Shown piece after piece: positions 1 to 7,803 of a stretch of 14,029 nucleotides of DNA. The position numbers were made by a program, and so were the translations under genes. The notes below the pieces were generated by a model. The model did no database searches, was not told where the DNA came from, and worked only from the letters and a program-made list of their open reading frames with translations. The stretch spans positions 1-14,029 of the forward strand of contig URZF01000020.1 of NCBI GenBank assembly GCA_900552255.1, read 5' to 3'. Numbering within the stretch: the stretch's first letter is position 1; each line of letters starts with the position of its first letter. This DNA is from an uncultured Eubacteriales bacterium. GTDB lineage: Bacteria; Bacillota; Clostridia; Oscillospirales; CAG-272.

Positions 1-21
1 GCGAAATTTTTGATAATTCCG

Positions 22-50
22 TTGACAAGGGCTGGTTTTGGTGATATTAT
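22..50 (+). promoter_or_regulatory. Sigma-A-type promoter of the str operon
   Basis: TTGACA at 22-27 is a perfect -35 box. After exactly 17 nt comes TATTAT at 45-50, one mismatch from the -10 consensus. Transcription should begin near 57, leaving an untranslated leader of about 80 nt before the L7Ae-like gene. This suggests the L7Ae-like gene is the first gene of its own transcript and not only a read-through product of whatever lies upstream (rpoC in most Firmicutes, outside this window). The leader has the 9-mer CTTTATATG twice (60-68 and 81-89). Confidence 0.85.
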
Positions 51-136
51 ATAGGATAGCTTTATATGCTAAAATGCTGTCTTTATATGGTTTCGCATAT
101 CGGACGCATAATTTTTTGAAAGGATTTTTGATTAAA

Positions 137-379
137 ATGTCATCCGACAGTCCCGTGCCTGTGGTAGTCGCAGGCCTGAACCAATCAAAAAAACATATCA
201 AAGGAGGAACGGCGAAAGCGGCTTTCGTAGCGTCCGACGCCGAGGGAAAAATCATTTCCGCCGTGACGGAGCTTTGCCGCGACTGCGGCATTGCGCTCGA
301 TCTTACCCGCACAAAAACCGAGCTTGGCAAAATGTGCGGCATCGATGTGGACTGCGCCGTGTGCGTCGTCCTGAAATAA
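137..379 (+). CDS. L7Ae-family K-turn RNA-binding protein (YbxF-like)
   Basis: An 80-residue protein of the L7Ae/L30e/Gadd45 family, close in size to the 82-residue Bacillus subtilis YbxF, which is also encoded directly before rpsL. Family signs are the basic segment after an early strand (SKKHIKGG), the central AFVASDAEG segment, and the C-terminal signature ELGKMCGID followed by a hydrophobic strand. Family knowledge: these proteins bind kink-turns in RNA; YbxF was shown to bind the K-turn of SAM-I riboswitches, though its cellular role is unsettled. I chose ATG 137 because the reading frame upstream of it overlaps the promoter and GAAAGGA at 118-124 is the only ribosome binding site. The spacing is long (12 nt); a TTG at 128 is in frame but too close to that site. 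It is followed after 77 nt by rpsL, in the same operon. Confidence 0.88.
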   Translation: MSSDSPVPVVVAGLNQSKKHIKGGTAKAAFVASDAEGKIISAVTELCRDCGIALDLTRTKTELGKMCGIDVDCAVCVVLK

Positions 380-456
380 CGGATACAACCGGACTCCGCA
401 AGGATTTTCGGTGGTATATATAAACAAATATTGATTCTGAAAAAAGGAGGTTTAAC

Positions 457-879
457 ATGCCAACATTTAATCAGCTCGTTCGCAACGGCCGTGAGAAGAA
501 AGAGTACAAATCCAAAGCGCCTGTCCTTCAGAAAGGCTTTAACTCGCTTACGAAGTCTCAGACGGATCTCAGCTCTCCTCAGAAGAGAGGGGTTTGCACG
601 AAAGTCTACACCACGACGCCGAAAAAGCCGAACTCCGCTCTTCGTAAGGTTGCCAAGGTGAAGTTCACCAACGGGATGGAAGCGATCTGCTACATTCCCG
701 GTATCGGACACAATCTTCAGGAGCACTCTGTCGTACTGATCCGCGGCGGACGTGTGCGTGACCTGCCTGGCGTGCGCTATCACATCATCCGTGGTACGCT
801 CGATACGCAGGGCGTCGCCAACCGCAAGCAGGGTCGTTCTCTGTACGGCGCGAAGCGCGGCAAAAAGACCGGCAAATAA
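457..879 (+). CDS. rpsL: 30S ribosomal protein S12
   Basis: S12 of 140 residues, a decoding-centre protein. It starts [11 protein letters not shown], has the Firmicutes-type insertion of about 13 residues (25-40) absent from Escherichia coli, and contains the invariant [17 protein letters not shown] (52-68) and [17 protein letters not shown] (82-98). The start is fixed by AGGAGG at 445-450, 6 nt before the ATG. Aligning P42 of E. coli with P55 here gives an offset of 13. K43 is therefore present as K56, but K88 is R101 (codon CGT, 757-759; local sequence GGRVRDLPG). Lys to Arg at this position is a well-known streptomycin-resistance substitution in E. coli and Mycobacterium tuberculosis. Here it may be the natural state of the lineage. 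It lies in the str operon, with an unusually long 175-nt gap to rpsG. Confidence 0.98.
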   Translation: MPTFNQLVRNGREKKEYKSKAPVLQKGFNSLTKSQTDLSSPQKRGVCTKVYTTTPKKPNSALRKVAKVKFTNGMEAICYIPGIGHNLQEHSVVLIRGGRVRDLPGVRYHIIRGTLDTQGVANRKQGRSLYGAKRGKKTGK

Positions 880-1054
880 GCTTGTCGGACGAGGTATTTT
901 AGCATTCTGATCGCATGTGATTCCATTTTTACAGATATTTTGTTTATATCCTTCGCGGGATGGAACCATCTTTGAAAACGGAGCATCGCACGGTCGGGAG
1001 GAAACTTTCGAGTACCTATGATATCATGAAATTTTAATGAAGGAGGGAATAACA
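880..1054 (+). other. Long rpsL-rpsG spacer, no gene seen
   Basis: 175 nt with no plausible coding sequence and no convincing promoter or terminator. It holds the motif ATTCTGA (904-910), five bases, then TGTGATTCCAT (916-926); the same two-part motif recurs before fusA. There is a small GATG/CATC hairpin with a GAAC loop (959-970) and a 10-bp palindrome ATGATATCAT (1018-1027). The rpsG ribosome binding site AAGGAGGG is at its end (1040-1047). Function, if any, is unknown. Confidence 0.5.
904..926 (+). repeat. Spacer motif copy 1 (ATTCTGA-N5-TGTGATTCCAT)
   Basis: Non-coding two-part motif in the rpsL-rpsG spacer. Both words recur in the same order in the rpsG-fusA spacer, with 8 instead of 5 bases between them. 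The shared 11-mer is identical in both. Meaning unknown; see findings. Confidence 0.55.
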
Positions 1055-1525
1055 GTGCCAAGAAGAGGTCAAATTTCCAAGAGAGATGTGCTGCCGGATC
1101 CGCTTTATAATTCCAAGCTTGTTACAAAGCTTATCAACAACGTCATGCTGGACGGCAAAAAAGGCGTCGCACAGAAGATCGTTTATGACGCGTTCGCAAC
1201 CGTGGAAGCCAAGACGGGAAAGCCCGCTTTGGAGGCATTCCAGCAGGCTCTTGAAAACATTATGCCGGTGCTTGAGGTCAAGGCACGCCGCCTCGGCGGC
1301 TCGACCTATCAGGTCCCGATGGAGGTCCGTGCCGAAAGAAGACAGACGCTCGGACTTCGCTGGCTTGTTCTCTACGCGAGAAAACGCGGCGAGAAGACGA
1401 TGTCGGAAAGACTTTCTGCCGAAATCATCGATGCGCTCGGAAATACCGGCGCCGCGGTGAAGAAGAAAGAAGAAACGCACAAGATGGCCGAAGCCAACAG
1501 AGCTTTCGCGCATTTCAGATATTGA
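1055..1525 (+). CDS. rpsG: 30S ribosomal protein S7
   Basis: S7, 156 residues, the usual bacterial length. It binds the 3' major domain of 16S rRNA and starts assembly of the small-subunit head; in E. coli it also represses the str operon. The N-terminus [15 protein letters not shown], the [11 protein letters not shown] block (about 82-92), the RWLVLYAR block and the C-terminal [13 protein letters not shown] are all typical. I chose GTG at 1055 over an in-frame ATG at 1037 because AAGGAGGG (1040-1047) is correctly placed 7 nt before the GTG, and because PRRG directly after the initiator is the standard S7 start; the ATG would lie inside the ribosome binding site. It is followed after 59 nt by fusA. 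Confidence 0.98.
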   Translation: MPRRGQISKRDVLPDPLYNSKLVTKLINNVMLDGKKGVAQKIVYDAFATVEAKTGKPALEAFQQALENIMPVLEVKARRLGGSTYQVPMEVRAERRQTLGLRWLVLYARKRGEKTMSERLSAEIIDALGNTGAAVKKKEETHKMAEANRAFAHFRY

Positions 1526-1532
1526 TTTCTTG

Positions 1533-1558
1533 ATTCTGAACACATCTTGTGATTCCAT
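1533..1558 (+). repeat. Spacer motif copy 2 (ATTCTGA-N8-TGTGATTCCAT)
   Basis: Second copy of the two-part motif, in the 59-nt rpsG-fusA spacer. The 11-mer TGTGATTCCAT occupies 1548-1558. The first half alone, as TTGATTCTGAA, also occurs just before the rpsL ribosome binding site (431-441) and at 1530-1540. Confidence 0.55.
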
Positions 1559-1584
1559 GTATATAAAATTTAAGGAGCAAAAAT

Positions 1585-3663
<2,079 letters not shown>

Positions 3664-3671
3664 GAATCAAC

Positions 3672-3686
3672 TCCGGCAGCGCCGGA
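3672..3686 (+). other. Small hairpin in the fusA-tuf spacer
   Basis: TCCGGC (3672-3677) and GCCGGA (3681-3686) form a perfect 6-bp stem with a 3-nt loop just after the fusA stop. There is no following T-run, so it is not a terminator. It is followed by an A-rich stretch and a second small stem GCGA/TCGC (3716-3728) before the tuf ribosome binding site. Such intercistronic hairpins can adjust transcript stability between differently expressed genes; that role is inference. Confidence 0.45.
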
Positions 3687-3749
3687 TTGAGGTAATCAAG
3701 AAAAATAAAAATATAGCGATATATTCGCAAATCAAGGAGGAAAATTTCA

Positions 3750-4955
3750 ATGGCAAAGGCTAAATTCGAAAGAACAAAACCCCATGTTAACATTGGTACA
3801 ATCGGTCACGTCGACCACGGCAAGACAACTCTTACCGCTGCCATCACCAAAACACTTTCTCTGAAGAACGGCAACGTCGAATTCCTCGCTTATGATCAGA
3901 TCGACAATGCTCCCGAAGAGAGAGCCCGCGGTATCACAATCAACACAAGACACGTCGAGTATGAGACGGATTCCCGTCACTATGCGCACGTGGACTGCCC
4001 CGGACACGCCGACTACGTCAAGAATATGATCACCGGTGCCGCTCAGATGGACGGCGCGATCCTTGTCGTTGCAGCTTCCGACGGTCCGCTGCAGCAGACC
4101 CGCGAGCACGTTCTGCTCGCCCGCCAGGTCGGCGTTCCGGCTATCGTTGTATTCCTGAACAAGTGCGACCTCGTTGACGACGAAGAGCTTCTCGAGCTCG
4201 TCGAGATGGACGTCCGCGATCTGCTTTCTCAGTACGATTTCCCGGGCGACGATACGCCTATCATCCGCGGCTCCGCAAGAGAAGCGCTTGAATCCGCAAG
4301 CAAGGACATCAATGCTCCCGAATATAAGTGCATTCTTGAATTGATGGATGCTGTCGACAGTTATATCCCGACTCCCGACAGAAAATCCGATCTGCCGTTC
4401 CTGATGCCGGTCGAGGACGTATTCTCCATCACAGGCCGTGGTACGGTTGCGACAGGTAGAGTTGAGAGAGGTACGGTCAAGGTCGGCGATGAGGTCGAAA
4501 TCATCGGTCTTACCGAAGAGAGAAAGAAAACCACCGTTACCGGCGTCGAGATGTTCAAGAAGCTTCTCGATCAGGCTGAGGCGGGCGACAACATCGGCGC
4601 GCTTCTGCGCGGTGTTCAGAAGGACGAGATCGAAAGAGGCCAGGTTCTCTGCAAACCCGGCACGATCAATCCGCACACCAAATTCAAAGGACACGTTTAC
4701 GTTCTGACCGAAAAAGAAGGCGGACGTAAAAAACCGTTCCTTGCCGGTTACAGACCGCAGTTCTATTTCAGAACGACAGACGTTACAGGCGTTATCGAGC
4801 TTCCCGACGGCGTCGAGATGTGCCGCCCCGGCGACAATGTCGATATGACCGTTGAGCTGATTACTCCTATCGCGATCGAGCAGGGACTCCGTTTTGCTAT
4901 CCGTGAAGGCGGCAGAACAGTCGGTTCCGGTGTCGTTTCCGAGATCATCGCATAA
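3750..4955 (+). CDS. tuf: Translation elongation factor EF-Tu
   Basis: A 401-residue GTPase that delivers aminoacyl-tRNA to the ribosome. It has GHVDHGKT (19-26), [21 protein letters not shown] (82-89, catalytic His86), NKCD (137-140) and the C-terminal [21 protein letters not shown] lies just before the ATG. It is the last gene of the str operon, ended by a strong hairpin at 4976-5002. Oddities: two near-invariant spots differ from the textbook sequence. DGPMPQTREH reads [10 protein letters not shown] (Pro to Gln at 115), and GGRHTPF reads GGRKKPF (Lys327-Lys328, codons 4728-4733). Both are clean in-frame codons in a well-conserved protein, so they look like lineage differences and not errors. 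Confidence 0.99.
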   Translation: MAKAKFERTKPHVNIGTIGHVDHGKTTLTAAITKTLSLKNGNVEFLAYDQIDNAPEERARGITINTRHVEYETDSRHYAHVDCPGHADYVKNMITGAAQMDGAILVVAASDGPLQQTREHVLLARQVGVPAIVVFLNKCDLVDDEELLELVEMDVRDLLSQYDFPGDDTPIIRGSAREALESASKDINAPEYKCILELMDAVDSYIPTPDRKSDLPFLMPVEDVFSITGRGTVATGRVERGTVKVGDEVEIIGLTEERKKTTVTGVEMFKKLLDQAEAGDNIGALLRGVQKDEIERGQVLCKPGTINPHTKFKGHVYVLTEKEGGRKKPFLAGYRPQFYFRTTDVTGVIELPDGVEMCRPGDNVDMTVELITPIAIEQGLRFAIREGGRTVGSGVVSEIIA

Positions 4956-4975
4956 GATACTTATGCGTTCATGAG

Positions 4976-5002
4976 AAAAAGGGACGCATCGCGTCCCTTT
5001 TT
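4976..5002 (+). terminator. Terminator of the str operon
   Basis: AAAAAGGGACGC (4976-4987), loop ATC, GCGTCCCTTTTT (4991-5002): a perfect 12-bp stem with a 3-nt loop whose 3' arm ends in a T-run, 20 nt after the tuf stop codon. Confidence 0.93.
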
Positions 5003-5028
5003 CCATTCGTCATGCTTTGCATGTCCAA

Positions 5029-5140
5029 TATCTTTGGGGGTTGGTGAAATTCCACATCGGCGGTAAAGTCCGCGAACGCCATACGGCGCCGAGCAGGTGA
5101 AATTCCTGCACCGACGGTATAGTCCGGATGAGAAAAGATA
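5029..5140 (+). promoter_or_regulatory. FMN riboswitch (RFN element)
   Basis: Contains the conserved blocks of the FMN aptamer in order: GGTGAAATTCC (first copy), CGGCGGTAAAGTCCGCGAAC, a short variable GCC/GGC stem, GCAGGTGAAATTCCTGC, then ACCGACGGTATAGTCCGGATGAGA. The closing stem P1 is TATCTTT (5029-5035) with AAAGATA (5134-5140). A terminator follows 26 nt later, so the switch should reduce transcription of the transporter gene when FMN is abundant. I see no clear promoter between the tuf terminator and P1; it may be weak, or the RNA may come from read-through. Confidence 0.96.
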
Positions 5141-5165
5141 AAAAATCACGCGCGATATTTGCGCT

Positions 5166-5194
5166 TTCCCCCTTTTTTCAAGGGGGAATTTTTT
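5166..5194 (+). terminator. FMN-riboswitch-controlled terminator
   Basis: TTCCCCCTT (5166-5174), loop TTTTC, AAGGGGGAA (5180-5188), then six T (5189-5194). A 9-bp stem between the aptamer and the transporter start, serving as the expression platform. The T-run and the next bases (5188-5200) are perfectly complementary over 13 bp to 5134-5146, which includes the 3' strand of P1. Confidence 0.92.
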
Positions 5195-5226
5195 ATCTTT
5201 CCGATTCAAAATTTTGGGAGGATAGA

Positions 5227-5910
5227 ATGAAAAAGTATAATATCAGACGTTATGTCATTCTTGCCATGTTTGCGGCGCTCGCTTATGCGAGCCTGTTCGC
5301 GCTCCGCATCAGCGGCATCGGCGGCTTTTTGACGTTCGACGTCAAGGATGCGATCATTACCGTTTGCGCTATGCTTTTCGGCCCCGCTGCGGGCGTGGCT
5401 ATTGCACTTTTGGTTTCTCTTTTGGAGATGATTACGGTCAGCGGAACGGGACCGTGGGGTTTCCTTATGAATTTTGTAGGGAGCGCGGTCTTTGCAGCGG
5501 TTGGAAGCGCGATTTACTACCATGCGCCGAAGCTCAAAAAGACGCTTTCCGGTGCGATCGTCGGCCTTATGAGCTCCATTTTGGCGATGACGCTTTGCAT
5601 GCTGGTCATGAATCTGCTCGTTACGCCGATTTATTTCGGGATATCGGTGGATTCGGTGAAGGAGATGCTTTTGCCGCTTCTTCTGCCGTTCAATCTGATC
5701 AAAGCGACGCTCAACGCAGCCATCGTACTGGTGCTGTATAAGCCTCTTTCCACGGCGCTGAAAAAATTGCGGGTGATTGACGGAAAGCCCGAAAGCTTCC
5801 GACTTGATAAGAAAACGATTCTTTTGATTATTACCGGGCTTGCTGTCATTGTGGCGTGCGTGCTTCTCTTGATCCTTGCGCTGAACGGACAATTCCATTG
5901 GCATAAATAA
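5227..5910 (+). CDS. ribU: Riboflavin ECF transporter substrate-binding subunit
   Basis: A 227-residue integral membrane protein, read as the riboflavin-binding S component that works with the shared ECF energising module (genes not in this window). The assignment rests on the preceding FMN riboswitch and on a six-helix S-component pattern with the RibU-like stretch FDVKDAIITVCAMLFGPAAG (about 38-57) and GTGPWGFLMNFVGS. The start is set by GGGAGG (5216-5221), 5 nt before ATG 5227. After the sixth helix there is a short hydrophilic linker and a further strongly hydrophobic segment of about 23 residues (about 196-218), giving a probable seventh helix not expected in the six-helix S components. 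It appears to be a single-gene transcription unit; no clear terminator follows it. Confidence 0.92.
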   Translation: MKKYNIRRYVILAMFAALAYASLFALRISGIGGFLTFDVKDAIITVCAMLFGPAAGVAIALLVSLLEMITVSGTGPWGFLMNFVGSAVFAAVGSAIYYHAPKLKKTLSGAIVGLMSSILAMTLCMLVMNLLVTPIYFGISVDSVKEMLLPLLLPFNLIKATLNAAIVLVLYKPLSTALKKLRVIDGKPESFRLDKKTILLIITGLAVIVACVLLLILALNGQFHWHK

Positions 5911-5951
5911 CGATAAGTTTTATGATTTTGTCTGTTTTTTGTCGAAAGCAC

Positions 5952-5980
5952 TTGAAATCGGCGGACAGATATGATACACT
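5952..5980 (+). promoter_or_regulatory. Extended -10 promoter of the SAM riboswitch-metK unit
   Basis: TTGAAA (5952-5957), 17 nt, TACACT (5975-5980), with TG at 5972-5973 forming an extended -10 (TGA-TACACT). Transcription should start near 5987, about 11 nt before the first strand of the SAM aptamer, which supports the call. Confidence 0.72.
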
Positions 5981-5997
5981 ATAAAAAATGAATACGA

Positions 5998-6080
5998 ACT
6001 TATCAAGAGCGGCTGAGGGACTGGCCCGATGAAGCCCGGCAACCTGTGTTACATAAGGTGCCAATTCCCGATAGATGAGT
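5998..6080 (+). promoter_or_regulatory. SAM-I riboswitch (S-box)
   Basis: The aptamer shows all S-box landmarks. P1 is ACTTATC (5998-6004) with GATGAGT (6074-6080). The P2 arm GGCTGAGGGACTGGCCC ends in the kink-turn bulge GAT (6028-6030) with tandem G-A pairs (G6031-A6016, A6032-G6015). GGCAACC and AAGGTGCCAATTC follow, the latter giving the CCA that pairs with the CTGG loop in the known pseudoknot. SAM binding should stabilise P1 and let the downstream terminator form, reducing metK expression, which is product feedback since MetK makes SAM. Confidence 0.97.
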
Positions 6081-6088
6081 ACGGTGAG

Positions 6089-6126
6089 AAAAACTCGCTT
6101 TCGGGATAAACGGAAGCGAGTTTTTT
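6089..6126 (+). terminator. SAM-riboswitch-controlled terminator
   Basis: A long stem from 6089 to 6103 pairs with 6111-6125 (core CTCGCTT with AAGCGAG, plus T-G and C-G extensions and an A/T base), ending in TTTTTT (6121-6126). A competing antiterminator is visible: TCCCGA (6066-6071) pairs with TCGGGA (6101-6106), and GAGT (6077-6080) with ACTC (6093-6096), using aptamer strands and the terminator's 5' arm. Confidence 0.93.
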
Positions 6127-6184
6127 AGTCTGTTTCCGTTTTATGCAGAATCAAATTCGTATCAAGAAAAAGGAGACAGAAAAA

Positions 6185-7378
6185 ATGGAGAAAAAATTTT
6201 TTTCATCGGAATCGGTGACGGAAGGACATCCCGACAAGCTGTGCGACAGGATATCGGATTCCATTCTTGACAAAATCATCGAATCGGATCCAACGGCGCG
6301 TGTCGCATGCGAGACCTGTGCGACGACCGGCCTTGTCATGGTGATGGGGGAGATCACGACGTCCGCCTATGTGGATATCGCGGAGACCGTCCGCGCGGCG
6401 ATTGTGGATATCGGCTACAACAAGCCCGAATACGGCTTTGACGCTGCATCCTGTGCCGTACTCAATTCCATCCATGAGCAGTCGCCGGATATCGCGATGG
6501 GGGTCGATCATTGCTTGGAGGCCAAAACCGGAGAGCAGAACGATCAGTATAACACCGGTGCGGGCGATCAGGGCATGGTATTTGGCTTTGCCTGTGACGA
6601 GACGGAAACGCTCATGCCGCTCGGGTATGTGCTGGCTACGGAAATGGCGAAAAGATTGACGAAGGTTCGCAAGGACGGCGTGCTTTCCTATCTTCGACCG
6701 GACGGCAAAACGCAGGTGACGGTCGAATATGACGGGGACACTCCTGTGCGGCTCGATAATATCGTCGTTTCCACACAGCATGATCCGGATGTGACGCTCG
6801 ATGGGATCCGGGCGGATATCATTGAGCATGTGATAACCCCCGTCGTTCCGGAGAATTTTATAGACGATCAAACGAAGATCTACGTCAATCCGACCGGCCG
6901 TTTCGTCATCGGCGGTCCGCAGGGGGACAGCGGTCTTACGGGCCGAAAAATCATCGTCGATACCTACGGCGGCTACGGCAGACACGGCGGCGGCGCTTTT
7001 TCCGGCAAGGACCCGACCAAGGTCGACCGCAGCGCGAGCTATGCCGCAAGATATGTGGCGAAAAATATCGTTGCCGCGGGACTTGCGAAAAAATGCGAGG
7101 TGCAGGTTTCCTATGCGATCGGCGTGGCAAGACCGCTTTCGGTGAATGTCAATACGTTCGGCACGGGAAGAATCGCCGACGAGAAAATTGCAAAGATTGT
7201 CTGCGATACAGTGGATCTGCGTCCCGCGGCGATCATCGATTATTTCGATCTGCGCCGTCCGATCTATTCCGCACTTTCCGCATACGGTCATTTCGGCAGG
7301 GAAGAGCTGAACGTAAGATGGGAAAAAACCGATATCGCCGGAATTTTGAGCGAAAAAGCCGGCGTTTTCACACACTAA
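6185..7378 (+). CDS. metK: S-adenosylmethionine synthetase
   Basis: A 397-residue cytoplasmic enzyme making SAM from methionine and ATP, releasing phosphate and diphosphate. Diagnostic motifs are [14 protein letters not shown] (8-21), [11 protein letters not shown], the hexapeptide GAGDQG (125-130), [20 protein letters not shown], and the P-loop-like GGGAFSGKD (268-276), with the C-terminal AYGHFGRE. Length is normal. The start is ATG 6185, with AGGAG (6171-6175) 9 nt upstream; the frame is open further upstream but without a ribosome binding site, and it runs close to the riboswitch terminator. A SAM-I riboswitch controls it directly. No T-tailed terminator follows; instead its 3' untranslated region forms a hairpin with the next gene's ribosome binding site. 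Confidence 0.99.
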   Translation: MEKKFFSSESVTEGHPDKLCDRISDSILDKIIESDPTARVACETCATTGLVMVMGEITTSAYVDIAETVRAAIVDIGYNKPEYGFDAASCAVLNSIHEQSPDIAMGVDHCLEAKTGEQNDQYNTGAGDQGMVFGFACDETETLMPLGYVLATEMAKRLTKVRKDGVLSYLRPDGKTQVTVEYDGDTPVRLDNIVVSTQHDPDVTLDGIRADIIEHVITPVVPENFIDDQTKIYVNPTGRFVIGGPQGDSGLTGRKIIVDTYGGYGRHGGGAFSGKDPTKVDRSASYAARYVAKNIVAAGLAKKCEVQVSYAIGVARPLSVNVNTFGTGRIADEKIAKIVCDTVDLRPAAIIDYFDLRRPIYSALSAYGHFGREELNVRWEKTDIAGILSEKAGVFTH

Positions 7379-7386
7379 TCACCAAA

Positions 7387-7436
7387 AAGCTCTCTTTTTC
7401 ATAAGATATCCTATCGATACATGAAGGGGAGAGCTT
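7387..7436 (+). promoter_or_regulatory. Hairpin covering the ribosome binding site of the next gene
   Basis: AAGCTCTCTTTTTCAT (7387-7402) pairs with ATGAAGGGGAGAGCTT (7421-7436): 16 consecutive pairs, three of them G-U, with an 18-nt loop. The 3' arm contains the whole Shine-Dalgarno AAGGGGAG (7424-7431) and stops one base before the ATG at 7437. There is no T-run after it on the plus strand, so it is not a terminator for metK. A role in restraining translation of the small membrane protein is inference from position. Confidence 0.6.
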
Positions 7437-7763
7437 ATGATGTTACAATATTTGACTGCTGTTTTGCTGGGCGCCGCGGCGGTATTCGGACTTTATATGC
7501 TGGGCTGTGCGTTCGCTGCGAAATTCGGCAGACGGGAGCTCATGCGCTCCGGTATGTCGTCGGAGGAGGATGACGCGATCCACATTTATGCGAACGCGGA
7601 AAGCCTCGAATATTATATCCGGTGCGCGCTGATGTCGTCGAATTTGGAAAAAATCCGGATCGTGGTCCATATCCGGAAAAACGACGCCTGCCGCGACGAG
7701 ATGATCGACATTACGGAGCGGTTTTCCAAAACACATAAGAATCTTACATACCGGCTGGTATAA
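7437..7763 (+). CDS. Small membrane-anchored protein, function unknown
   Basis: A 108-residue protein I do not recognise. It begins with one clear membrane helix (about 4-28, rich in Ala, Leu, Val and Gly, including GAAAVFGLYMLGCAFAAKFG) followed by Arg-rich FGRREL, which predicts a cytoplasmic C-terminal part. That part (about 45-108) alternates strands and helices (AIHIYANAESLEYYIRCALM; IRIVVHIRK; EMIDITERFS) and could be a small alpha/beta domain. The start is one of two adjacent ATG codons (7437 or 7440) after AAGGGGAG. It lies 58 nt after metK and 40 nt before recD2, and its ribosome binding site is inside a 16-bp hairpin. Codon usage looks like its neighbours', so I take it to be a real gene. 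The helix plus small soluble domain suggests a sensor or adaptor, but nothing shows a function. Confidence 0.75.
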   Translation: MMLQYLTAVLLGAAAVFGLYMLGCAFAAKFGRRELMRSGMSSEEDDAIHIYANAESLEYYIRCALMSSNLEKIRIVVHIRKNDACRDEMIDITERFSKTHKNLTYRLV

Positions 7764-7803
7764 GCGGATATGGATATGCCCATGCGGCGGAACGGAGCGG
7801 AGA

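Noticed and set aside
38..136. A longer L7Ae-like protein starting at TTG 38
   Set aside because: It would start inside the promoter, before the predicted transcript start, and adds residues not found in the family.
3687..3717. Possible tuf promoter (TTGAGG, TATAGC)
   Set aside because: Spacing is 19 nt and the -10 is poor; the evidence is too weak to list it.
3747..5006. A 419-codon minus-strand frame across tuf
   Set aside because: Same shadow effect; it runs through the tuf terminator and has no start signals.
7764..7803. Three ATG codons (7770, 7775, 7782) as recD2 starts
   Set aside because: None is in the recD2 frame.
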